Shown here piece after piece: positions 1-5,034 of a stretch of 7,249 bases of DNA. The position numbers and the translations under genes were made by a program. The stretch lies in contig JAGACY010000207.1 in assembly GCA_017613855.1 (NCBI GenBank), positions 1 through 7,249 on the forward strand, given 5' to 3'. Each line of letters begins with the position of its first letter. Positions within the stretch are counted from its first letter, which is position 1. The notes below the pieces were generated by a model, which worked only from the letters and a program-made list of their open reading frames with translations, did not search any database and was not told the origin of the DNA. This DNA is from Pseudomonadota bacterium (GTDB taxonomy: Bacteria; Myxococcota; Bradymonadia; UBA4248).

Positions 1-92
1 GACCCCGTGTGGTCGCCCCAGCGAGCATGATCCAGAGAACAAAAATATGGCGTGAGTAGGGGCGACCCTGTGTGATCGCCCCAGCGAGCATA
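1..92. repeat. two copies of a GC-rich hairpin-containing direct repeat
   Basis: Two near-identical 29-base copies lie at 1-29 and 64-92. They share the core TCGCCCCAGCGAGCAT and differ at three positions, with starts 63 bases apart. The second copy is preceded by GG, so GGGGCGA (59-65) can pair with TCGCCCC (76-82) across a 10-base loop. The first copy starts at the window edge, so its left arm is cut off, but GACC (1-4) can still pair with GGTC (11-14). The 34 bases between copies show no coding signal. This is probably the end of a larger group of dispersed intergenic palindromes. Two copies with a single intervening stretch do not make a CRISPR. Transcription into the mutase gene probably starts further left, since I see no convincing promoter here. 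Confidence 0.7.
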
Positions 93-118
93 ACCTACGG
101 CCAAATAAGGAACCCATC

Positions 119-1657
119 ATGATTCAATTCAAAAAACTTCAGAATGGCAATGATGTTCGCGGTGTTGCGATTACAACTCAGGATGAACCACGCACGTTAT
201 CGGCGGGTGCTGTGACATTCATTGCTGCAGCTTTTGCGGCTTTCCTGGCTAAAAAGACGAATAAACAGGCGTCGATGCTGCGCATCGGTATTGGAAATGA
301 CAGTCGTCTTTCGGCCAATGAACTCAAACAGGCTTGTTTTGTGGGGCTGGGAAGTTCCGAAATCTTTGATTGTGGCCTTATTTCGACACCGGCGATGTTC
401 CAGTCGACCGTACTTGATACCAGCCATTTTGATGGCGCGATCATGCTCACGGCCAGTCATTTGCCGTATCAGCGCAATGGTATGAAATTTTTTACAAGGG
501 ATGGCGCACTCAATAAAACAGAACTGTCCCAAATCCTCGATCATGCAGCGGAGTTGTGTTCTCAATTTGGTACAGTGGATGAAGATGGTCTGGTTTCAGC
601 TGGCAGTTTTAAAAGCGGTAGCCTCCATCTTCGACGGTTCGATATGGCTGGTGCTTATGCTGCGCACATGCGGGAATGGATAAAATCTACTGTCAATGCA
701 ATGGATTATGATCACCCACTCGCTGGGCTGCACATCATAGAAGATGCCGGAAATGGGGCCGCAGGTTTCTTTGCAGGTCAGATTCTCGAGCCTCTGGGCG
801 CAGATATTTCGGGCAGTGTTTTCCTTGAACCAGATGGCACATTCCCGAATCATGTACCCAATCCAGAAGACGCCACTGCAATGGCGGCTATACAAAAAGC
901 TACGCGCGAGGCAGGCGCTGATTTGGGCGTCATTTTCGATTGTGACGGTGACCGCGCGGCAGTTGTTTTCCGTGATGGCACCGAAGTCAACCGCAATGCG
1001 CTCATCGCTTTGCTGGCATCAATTGTGGCCGAAAGTGCTCCCCATTCGACGATTGTGACTGATTCTGTGACTTCTGACGAATTGAAAGACTATCTCGAAA
1101 ATCATCTCCATCTTAAACATTTGCGCTATAAACGCGGCTATAAAAATGTCATAGATAAAGCCATTGAACTGAATCATAACGGCGAAAATTGCGAGCTTGC
1201 CATCGAAACCTCAGGACATGGTGCATTTAAAGAAAATTATTTTTCGGATGACGGTGCCTATATTGCGACCAAAATTATTGCCAAAATGGCGGTGCTAAAG
1301 AGAGAAGGCCGAAAAATAGAAGATTTGATATCTGCACTCGAACATCCGGCGGAATCGCGCGAAATTCGATTCAAAATCACCAATCCGGATTTCGTTTCCT
1401 ATGGCAAAAAAGTACTCGCCGAATTCGAAACCTTTGCCAAAGCTGATGACCGGTTTATCATCGTCGACCCCAATTACGAAGGCATTCGCGTGCGTTTTGA
1501 TGATTCAGAAGTTCAGGGCTGGATGTTGCTGCGCATGTCATTGCATGATCCTGCCATGCCGATGAATATTGAATCGAAAAATATCGGCGGCGTTGATATC
1601 ATTATGCAGCGCCTGAATCTATTCTTTGCCAATTATCCGGAACTCATGCGTACATAA
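119..1657 (+). CDS. phosphohexomutase (phosphomannomutase/phosphoglucomutase family)
   Basis: This 512-residue protein belongs to the alpha-D-phosphohexomutase superfamily, which moves phosphate between C6 and C1 of hexose phosphates through a phosphoserine and a hexose-1,6-bisphosphate intermediate in the cytoplasm. All four active-site loops are visible: the catalytic serine loop TASHLPY (residues 111-117, Ser113), the Mg2+ loop DCDGDR (274-279, with Cys where Gly is more usual), the sugar-recognition loop ETSGHGAF (363-370, Glu363/Ser365/His367), and the C-terminal phosphate-binding loop LRMSLHDPAMPMNIES (471-486). The last replaces the common RxSGTEP form. From memory it matches a divergent subfamily also found in plant chloroplast proteins annotated as PGM/PMM. 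The start is supported by TAAGGAA (106-112) seven to eight bases upstream of ATG. Length is slightly above the usual 450-480. The substrate (mannose-, glucose- or glucosamine-phosphate) cannot be decided from sequence, and no sugar-pathway neighbour is present to help. Confidence 0.93.
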   Translation: MIQFKKLQNGNDVRGVAITTQDEPRTLSAGAVTFIAAAFAAFLAKKTNKQASMLRIGIGNDSRLSANELKQACFVGLGSSEIFDCGLISTPAMFQSTVLDTSHFDGAIMLTASHLPYQRNGMKFFTRDGALNKTELSQILDHAAELCSQFGTVDEDGLVSAGSFKSGSLHLRRFDMAGAYAAHMREWIKSTVNAMDYDHPLAGLHIIEDAGNGAAGFFAGQILEPLGADISGSVFLEPDGTFPNHVPNPEDATAMAAIQKATREAGADLGVIFDCDGDRAAVVFRDGTEVNRNALIALLASIVAESAPHSTIVTDSVTSDELKDYLENHLHLKHLRYKRGYKNVIDKAIELNHNGENCELAIETSGHGAFKENYFSDDGAYIATKIIAKMAVLKREGRKIEDLISALEHPAESREIRFKITNPDFVSYGKKVLAEFETFAKADDRFIIVDPNYEGIRVRFDDSEVQGWMLLRMSLHDPAMPMNIESKNIGGVDIIMQRLNLFFANYPELMRT

Positions 1658-1670
1658 TGTCATACAATTT

Positions 1671-1712
1671 TGACGAGGCGCTCGCGTATTGCCTTTGGCA
1701 ACACGGGCGTCA
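1671..1712. repeat. imperfect hairpin downstream of the mutase gene
   Basis: TATTGCC (1687-1693), loop TTT, and GGCAACA (1697-1703) form a stem with one mismatch, extended by CG/CG on either side. TGACG (1671-1675) and CGTCA (1708-1712) are complementary at the outer ends. The core CG-TATTGCC-nnn-GGCAA resembles the hairpins at 3954-4116, so this may be a decayed relative. No T-run follows, so it is not a standard intrinsic terminator. Confidence 0.4.
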
Positions 1713-1730
1713 GTTCAATTACAGATTGCA

Positions 1731-1756
1731 TATTTGTAGGACAAAGCCGACAAATA
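1731..1756. repeat. 10-bp hairpin with one mismatch
   Basis: TATTTGTAGG (1731-1740) pairs with CCGACAAATA (1747-1756) at nine of ten positions around the loop ACAAAG. No T-run follows in either direction. It sits between the mutase and the promoter of the next gene. It may be a remnant of a small palindromic repeat, and no function can be assigned. Confidence 0.45.
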
Positions 1757-1824
1757 GGTACCACTGCAAGGAAAAACTATGGACATAAAAGGTGCAGCGC
1801 GCCTGATGCGTACCAACTGAAATG

Positions 1825-1853
1825 TTGAGAAGGGTTTTGATATGGCGTATAAT
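1825..1853 (+). promoter_or_regulatory. sigma-70-type promoter for the DUF3592 gene
   Basis: TTGAGA (1825-1830, five of six to the -35 consensus) is followed after exactly 17 bases by TATAAT (1848-1853, perfect -10). Transcription would begin near 1860 and give a leader of about 40 bases before the ATG at 1901. This suggests the membrane-protein gene is expressed independently of the mutase gene. The prediction rests on consensus match and spacing only. Confidence 0.6.
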
Positions 1854-1900
1854 GCATGGTATAGAACTTTTGGGGGAGGGACACTGTTATCGGAGAATTC

Positions 1901-2362
1901 ATGATGACCAGAAGAAGAAGATTTAAAAGGACAAATCAAATTAAAAATCCACTTGTGGTAATTGTCATTGGCATCATTGGACTCTCTATTGGTTTGCTGA
2001 TGCTTAGAAGTGAGTATAATTCGCACGGTGACTGGGATGAAGTTGAGGTGAGCTACCAGGAAATTAACTGTCATGAAGAAGTAGAAAATACGCATAAGAA
2101 AAACGGCAAACCAAAGGAAACTACCTACTGTGATTTGATGATGTCATACAATTATAATGGAAAATTGTATGAGAAAACAGAGACACATGTTAGGCATGAA
2201 CCATTTAGGTCGGGTACGCTTAAGATAGATCCTGCGAATCCGGAAAATTATTCAGATAATTACCTTAATCTGTTTGGCGAAATACTCATTGTATTTGGGC
2301 TTCTTATCAGTATTGGTGGTGCTGTTTTTATGGTTCGCACAATGCGTGGTGAGCCAGAATAA
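1901..2362 (+). CDS. DUF3592-type small membrane protein
   Basis: This 153-residue protein has a basic N-terminus (RRRRFKR), a first hydrophobic helix at about residues 17-35, a polar loop of about 90 residues, a second helix at about 127-145 and a short basic tail. The positive-inside rule puts both ends in the cytoplasm and the loop outside. The loop has the pattern of DUF3592 proteins: an early tryptophan (DWDEVEV, 44-50), a beta segment YNYNGKLY (83-90), and the hallmark LKIDPANPENYS (107-118) before the second helix. Two cysteines in the loop (57 and 77) could form a disulfide. The function of this family is unknown. GGAG (1892-1895) lies five bases before the first ATG and eight before a second ATG at 1904, so either start is possible. 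The gene is visibly more A+T-rich than the mutase, which fits accessory or acquired DNA. It has its own predicted promoter and no operon partner. Confidence 0.75.
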   Translation: MMTRRRRFKRTNQIKNPLVVIVIGIIGLSIGLLMLRSEYNSHGDWDEVEVSYQEINCHEEVENTHKKNGKPKETTYCDLMMSYNYNGKLYEKTETHVRHEPFRSGTLKIDPANPENYSDNYLNLFGEILIVFGLLISIGGAVFMVRTMRGEPE

Positions 2363-2462
2363 TAGTCAGACATTATCATAGCTCTTTGGCGTGCATAAAA
2401 AGAATTTGGCTCAGTTGTACGAGAGTGGATAGGCATGAGCCTAAGAATAAGCACTTACCTGG

Positions 2463-2524
2463 CTTAGAGCTTAGAGCTTTGAGTGGTGAGTCCCTTCTCT
2501 AAGCTCCAAACTCTAAGTTCCAAG
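2463..2524. repeat. heptad tandem repeats forming a 21-bp inverted repeat
   Basis: The left arm (2463-2483) is three head-to-tail heptads: CTTAGAG, CTTAGAG, CTTTGAG. The right side (2497-2524) is four heptads in the complementary sense: CTCTAAG, CTCCAAA, CTCTAAG, TTCCAAG. Left arm and 2497-2517 pair at 18 of 21 positions around a 13-base loop. The structure ends a few bases before a putative -10 element, so it could influence transcription of the glycohydrolase gene or be read through as a long RNA hairpin. Heptad slippage makes copy number likely to vary between strains. Confidence 0.7.
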
Positions 2525-2525
2525 A

Positions 2526-2534
2526 TGATATACT
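2526..2534 (+). promoter_or_regulatory. possible extended -10 promoter of the glycohydrolase gene
   Basis: TGATATACT matches the extended -10 form TGnTATAAT with one change in the hexamer. The region where a -35 would lie (about 2505-2511) is inside the heptad repeat and matches poorly, as is common for extended -10 promoters. The predicted transcript would start near 2541 and leave a leader of about 50 bases. Confidence 0.35.
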
Positions 2535-2592
2535 ATTTTTCATGCACAAAATATCCACGATCGTTAACCATAGCCTAAAAAAAGGAGTAATC

Positions 2593-3948
2593 ATGATTCA
2601 AATTGATTCAAAATACCGTTATATGGCAAGCTGCTTTTGTGATGAAATCTTTCACTGCAACGTATTTATGGAGACGTATCAGGGATGCATCCAACTGGAA
2701 TATGCTCCCAAGGAGTACCGTGATGATGAAAATCTCATGATCGATTTGCATACATTGGAAATTGTCCATATCAGTAATGATGTCATCCGTAATAGGAGAA
2801 AGGCCCGATGGCAGGCATGGGCAGATAGCGTTACATATAATAAACCCATGGAGGATCCGGAAGAACCTCCGGCCGGAGAGTGTGAAACAATTAATCATGC
2901 TGATTTGGCCGACAAGAAAGCATATCATTTCCTCATTCGGCTTGAGAAATCTGCTCAGACTGAGGCTCAGAATGTAGAATATGATTATTATGTCATGAGT
3001 GACATCGAAGAATGCTGCCAATTCTTTGATGATCATGCGATTCAGCCTGCGGACGAATCCATTCGAATTATTGATTTGTTCCATCTGAAAATATACAAAC
3101 CCAGAGATTTATTCAAGGCCAGGTATATGCTTCTCGGCGGTATTATTGGCGATACCGTCGGAAGTGTCTATGAATTCGATAATATTTATACAAAACAGTT
3201 TCCCTTGTTTTCAAACAGATCCATCTATACAGACGATTCCATTATGACCCTCGCTGTTGCGGATGTGTTGCAATATGAGAATCCAAAGCGTTTTCCAATG
3301 GATTATGATTTTATACGTGAACAAATCATTCAATCGATGCAGAAATGGGGCAGAAAATATCCGAATCCGAAAGGTGCGTATGGCAATCGGTTTACTAAGT
3401 GGTTAATGAGTAAGAATCCCGAGCCTTACAATTCGTTGGGCAATGGTTCGGCCATGCGGGTTTCGGCGGTTGGCTGGGTATGTCAGACGCTTGAGCAGAC
3501 GCTCGAACTGGCTGCAGCTACAGCAGATATTACACACAATCATCCAGAGGGAATAAAAGGGGCACAGGCAACTGCGGCAGCCATTTTCCTGGCTAGAACG
3601 GGCAAATCAGTTACCGAAATCCGACAATATATCGAATCGACATTCGGTTATGATTTATCCAGGACATGTGATCAGATTCGTGAGGTTTATACATACAATG
3701 AAACCTGTCAGGGGACTGTTCCCGAGGCATTGACGGCAGCTTTCGAGGGCAAGGATTTTGAGGATGTGATCCGTTTGGCTGTATCATTGGGCGGCGACTG
3801 CGATACGCTGACATGTATTGCTGGCAGCGTCGCTGGGGCTTTGTTCGATATCCCCAAAGAAATAGCCAAAGAAACGATGAAACGTCTGCCGGATGATATG
3901 CTGGATGTATTCAAGCGGTTTAGCTATTCTCGGCTCATAGATGGGTAG
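2593..3948 (+). CDS. ADP-ribosylglycohydrolase (DraG family) with unknown N-terminal domain
   Basis: From residue about 178 this 451-residue protein is an ADP-ribosylglycohydrolase of the DraG/ARH type, an all-helical dimetal enzyme that removes ADP-ribose from proteins or small molecules. Visible motifs are GGIIGDTVGSVYEF (182-195), the metal site TDDS (213-216), GNGSAMR (283-289), THNHPEG (314-320) and GGDCDT (400-405), where Asp402, Asp404 and Thr405 would complete the metal site (GGDTDT is more usual). Catalytic residues appear intact. Residues 1-175 match no domain I recognise. They are rich in Asp/Glu, Tyr and Cys, predicted soluble, with no signal peptide, and contain two similar segments (about 46-73 and 155-178). 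The start at 2593 is chosen over an in-frame ATG at 2542 because AAAGGAG (2581-2587) sits five bases before it. No ADP-ribosyltransferase or toxin gene is adjacent, so the substrate is unknown. Roles in nitrogenase-type regulation, toxin reversal or phage conflict are possible but unsupported here. Confidence 0.9.
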   Translation: MIQIDSKYRYMASCFCDEIFHCNVFMETYQGCIQLEYAPKEYRDDENLMIDLHTLEIVHISNDVIRNRRKARWQAWADSVTYNKPMEDPEEPPAGECETINHADLADKKAYHFLIRLEKSAQTEAQNVEYDYYVMSDIEECCQFFDDHAIQPADESIRIIDLFHLKIYKPRDLFKARYMLLGGIIGDTVGSVYEFDNIYTKQFPLFSNRSIYTDDSIMTLAVADVLQYENPKRFPMDYDFIREQIIQSMQKWGRKYPNPKGAYGNRFTKWLMSKNPEPYNSLGNGSAMRVSAVGWVCQTLEQTLELAAATADITHNHPEGIKGAQATAAAIFLARTGKSVTEIRQYIESTFGYDLSRTCDQIREVYTYNETCQGTVPEALTAAFEGKDFEDVIRLAVSLGGDCDTLTCIAGSVAGALFDIPKEIAKETMKRLPDDMLDVFKRFSYSRLIDG

Positions 3949-3953
3949 ATAAG

Positions 3954-3984
3954 AGGCCGTATTGCCGCAGGCAATAGGCCGAAA
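3954..3984. repeat. REP-like hairpin A, copy 1
   Basis: GGCC (3955-3958) and TATTGCC (3960-3966) pair with GGCAATA (3970-3976) and GGCC (3977-3980) around a GCA triloop, with one unpaired G at 3959. The whole 31-base stretch from AGGCC to GAAA recurs exactly at 4053-4083. The triloop is GNA-type closed by C-G, a class known to be unusually stable in single-stranded DNA. It begins five bases after the glycohydrolase stop codon. No T-run follows. Confidence 0.85.
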
Positions 3985-3985
3985 T

Positions 3986-4015
3986 ACACGTCGTATGCCG
4001 CAGGCATAGGCGTGT
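3986..4015. repeat. REP-like hairpin B
   Basis: ACACG (3986-3990) pairs with CGTGT (4011-4015), and TATGCC (3994-3999) pairs with GGCATA (4003-4008) around a GCA triloop. The internal loop is TCG opposite GG. The architecture is the same as hairpin A, with different stem sequence but complementarity kept. Confidence 0.8.
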
Positions 4016-4026
4016 CAACCCATGTA

Positions 4027-4048
4027 GAGACGTTCCATGGAACGTCTC
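4027..4048. repeat. perfect 22-bp palindrome
   Basis: GAGACGTTCCA (4027-4037) is followed directly by its exact reverse complement (4038-4048), with CCATGG at the centre. Unlike the flanking hairpins it has no loop spacer and lacks the TAT/ATA-GG signature. It could be a protein-binding operator-like site, a cruciform, or part of a bidirectional transcription stop between the convergent genes. Confidence 0.8.
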
Positions 4049-4052
4049 AGCC

Positions 4053-4083
4053 AGGCCGTATTGCCGCAGGCAATAGGCCGAAA
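4053..4083. repeat. REP-like hairpin A, copy 2
   Basis: Exact 31-base repeat of 3954-3984, starting 99 bases after it, with the same GGCC-G-TATTGCC-GCA-GGCAATA-GGCC fold. It is followed immediately by another hairpin, as copy 1 is. Confidence 0.85.
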
Positions 4084-4119
4084 CGCGTGCCGTATGCGCA
4101 TCGCGCATAGGCGCGCCTA
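4083..4119. repeat. REP-like hairpin D with overlapping 12-bp palindrome
   Basis: CGCG (4084-4087) pairs with CGCG (4112-4115), and TATGCGC (4093-4099) pairs with GCGCATA (4103-4109) around loop ATC. The internal loop is TGCCG opposite GG. It occupies the same place after hairpin A copy 2 that hairpin B occupies after copy 1. TAGGCGCGCCTA (4108-4119) is also a perfect palindrome and includes the stop codon of the leftward cysteine-pathway gene. It may help end both convergent transcripts, but there is no T-run. Confidence 0.75.
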
Positions 4120-5034
4120 AAAATCCGTATCAAACAAATTCTTGCTAAAATAACGATCGCCGCGATCGGGAAATACAACAACAATATTACCGCGTGCACC
4201 GTCCTGAATGAGTTTTAATGCGGCCGAGAGTGCAGCGCCGGACGATGAACCTGCGAATATTCCTTCTTTTCGTGCGGCCAGGCGTGCAGCATCGAAAGCT
4301 TCGGCATCTGTAATTTTGTATATTTTATCGACGAGTGACATATCGAGTGTATCGGCGATAAAATCGTTGCCAATGCCTTCGATGAGATAATCAGCGTGTG
4401 TGCCGCCGCCGATGGTCGAACCGACGGGATCGGCAAGTACGGCTTGCAAATTGGGCAGATGCTGCTTGAGGTAGCGAGCAATGCCGGTAAATGTGCCGCC
4501 GGAACCTGCCCCGGCGACAAAGTAATCTATTTTGGCATTGAGATCCTGATATATCTCGGGGCCGGTCGTCTCATAGTGTGCCTGTGGATTGCTCTGATCC
4601 GAGAATTGATCGAGTACAACCGAACCGGGAATTTGCGCATGGAGTTCGGCTGCGCGCCTGTTGGCACCGAGCATGCCTTCTTCAAGAGGCGTGTGAATGA
4701 TTTCGGCGCCCAGGGCATGCATGAAGATCTGCTTTTCGATAGAAAATTTTTCGGGAACTGTAAATATCACGCGGTAGCCTTTGTTAAGTGCCGCAAATGC
4801 AATGCCAAGACCGGTGTTGCCTGCAGTTCCCAGAACAATTGTACCGCCGGGTCTGAGCTCTCCGTGACGTTCGGCGGCTTCGACCATATATCTTCCGGTG
4901 CGATCCTTGACGCTTCCTGATGGATTGTATAATTCTAGTTTTGCAAACAAAGATACATCTGACGGGAGATCGAAATGACCAAGTTTTACAAGCGGCGTCT
5001 GGCCTACGAGTGCCTGCATCGATTCGTAATACAT
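4117..5034 (-). CDS. mccA: cystathionine beta-synthase / cysteine synthase family enzyme (MccA-like)
   Basis: This 305-residue fold-type II PLP enzyme covers the whole catalytic domain and lacks a C-terminal CBS regulatory pair. The PLP lysine is in NPSGSVKDR (Lys43). The asparagine loop is GTAGNTG (69-75), with Ala where O-acetylserine sulfhydrylases usually have Ser (TSGNTG). The phosphate-binding glycine loop is GAGSGGTFTG, followed by EGIGNDFIADTLDMSLVD, GSSSGAA and a terminal PDRGDRYFSKNLF. TAGNTG together with the IEGIGN-DTLDMSLVD stretch resembles B. subtilis MccA (YrhA), which makes cystathionine from O-acetylserine and homocysteine. I therefore favour that reaction over H2S-dependent cysteine synthesis, though both remain possible. 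The ATG follows the TAA of the upstream gene with no gap (TAAATG), and AGGAGG (5045-5040) lies five bases ahead inside that gene's last codons, so the two are transcriptionally and probably translationally coupled. Confidence 0.87.
   Translation of the reverse strand: MYYESMQALVGQTPLVKLGHFDLPSDVSLFAKLELYNPSGSVKDRTGRYMVEAAERHGELRPGGTIVLGTAGNTGLGIAFAALNKGYRVIFTVPEKFSIEKQIFMHALGAEIIHTPLEEGMLGANRRAAELHAQIPGSVVLDQFSDQSNPQAHYETTGPEIYQDLNAKIDYFVAGAGSGGTFTGIARYLKQHLPNLQAVLADPVGSTIGGGTHADYLIEGIGNDFIADTLDMSLVDKIYKITDAEAFDAARLAARKEGIFAGSSSGAALSAALKLIQDGARGNIVVVFPDRGDRYFSKNLFDTDF

Larger units (their letters stand above)
1657..1788 (+). pseudogene. possible truncated gene start overlapping the mutase stop
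   Basis: An ATG overlaps the last base of the mutase stop codon (TAATG) and opens a 43-codon frame ending at TAA 1786-1788. The peptide begins MSYNFDEALAYCLWQHG, which reads like the normal acidic/aromatic start of a soluble protein. After about residue 20 it turns basic and loses any protein-like pattern (RLHICRTKPTNRYHCKEK). The stop-start overlap is typical of translational coupling inside an operon. My inference is that a second gene once followed the mutase and its body has been lost, leaving the 5' end. Against this, there is no dedicated Shine-Dalgarno site, part of the frame (1671-1712) can fold as a hairpin, and an open frame of this length can arise by chance. It could also be a genuine small protein. 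I do not recognise the family. Confidence 0.3.
2363..2592. other. intergenic region with repeats and a putative promoter
   Basis: This 230-base gap has no plausible gene in any frame. It contains a weak TAGGC/GCCTA hairpin (2430-2443), the heptad inverted repeat at 2463-2517, a possible extended -10 element at 2526-2534, and the ribosome binding site of the following gene. No canonical terminator for the DUF3592 gene can be seen. Confidence 0.6.

Noticed and set aside
1..92. CRISPR array.
   Set aside because: Only two repeats with one intervening stretch, an internal GC-rich hairpin with a conserved tail, and no cas genes in the window.
1715..2095. 126-codon leftward open frame covering the gap before the DUF3592 gene.
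   Set aside because: It runs through the promoter and the well-supported start of the DUF3592 gene and has no ribosome binding site or family resemblance.
1657..2153. Shared 13-base stretch ATGTCATACAATT at 1657-1669 and 2141-2153.
   Set aside because: A single exact 13-base match is roughly expected by chance in a window this size, and the flanks do not match.
2430..2443. TAGGC-ATGA-GCCTA hairpin as terminator of the DUF3592 gene.
   Set aside because: The stem is only five bases and no T-run follows.
2542..2592. Longer start for the glycohydrolase (in-frame ATG at 2542, 17 extra residues).
   Set aside because: No ribosome binding site precedes it, it overlaps the likely transcription start, and a strong AAAGGAG sits five bases before the ATG at 2593.
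2608..3084. 158-codon leftward open frame opposite the unknown N-terminal domain.
   Set aside because: The rightward frame continues without a break into the glycohydrolase domain with a good start site. The antisense frame has no start signal or recognisable motif.
4396..4920. 174-codon rightward open frame.
   Set aside because: It lies entirely antisense to the mccA-like gene, whose motifs are unmistakable, and its translation shows no protein-like pattern.
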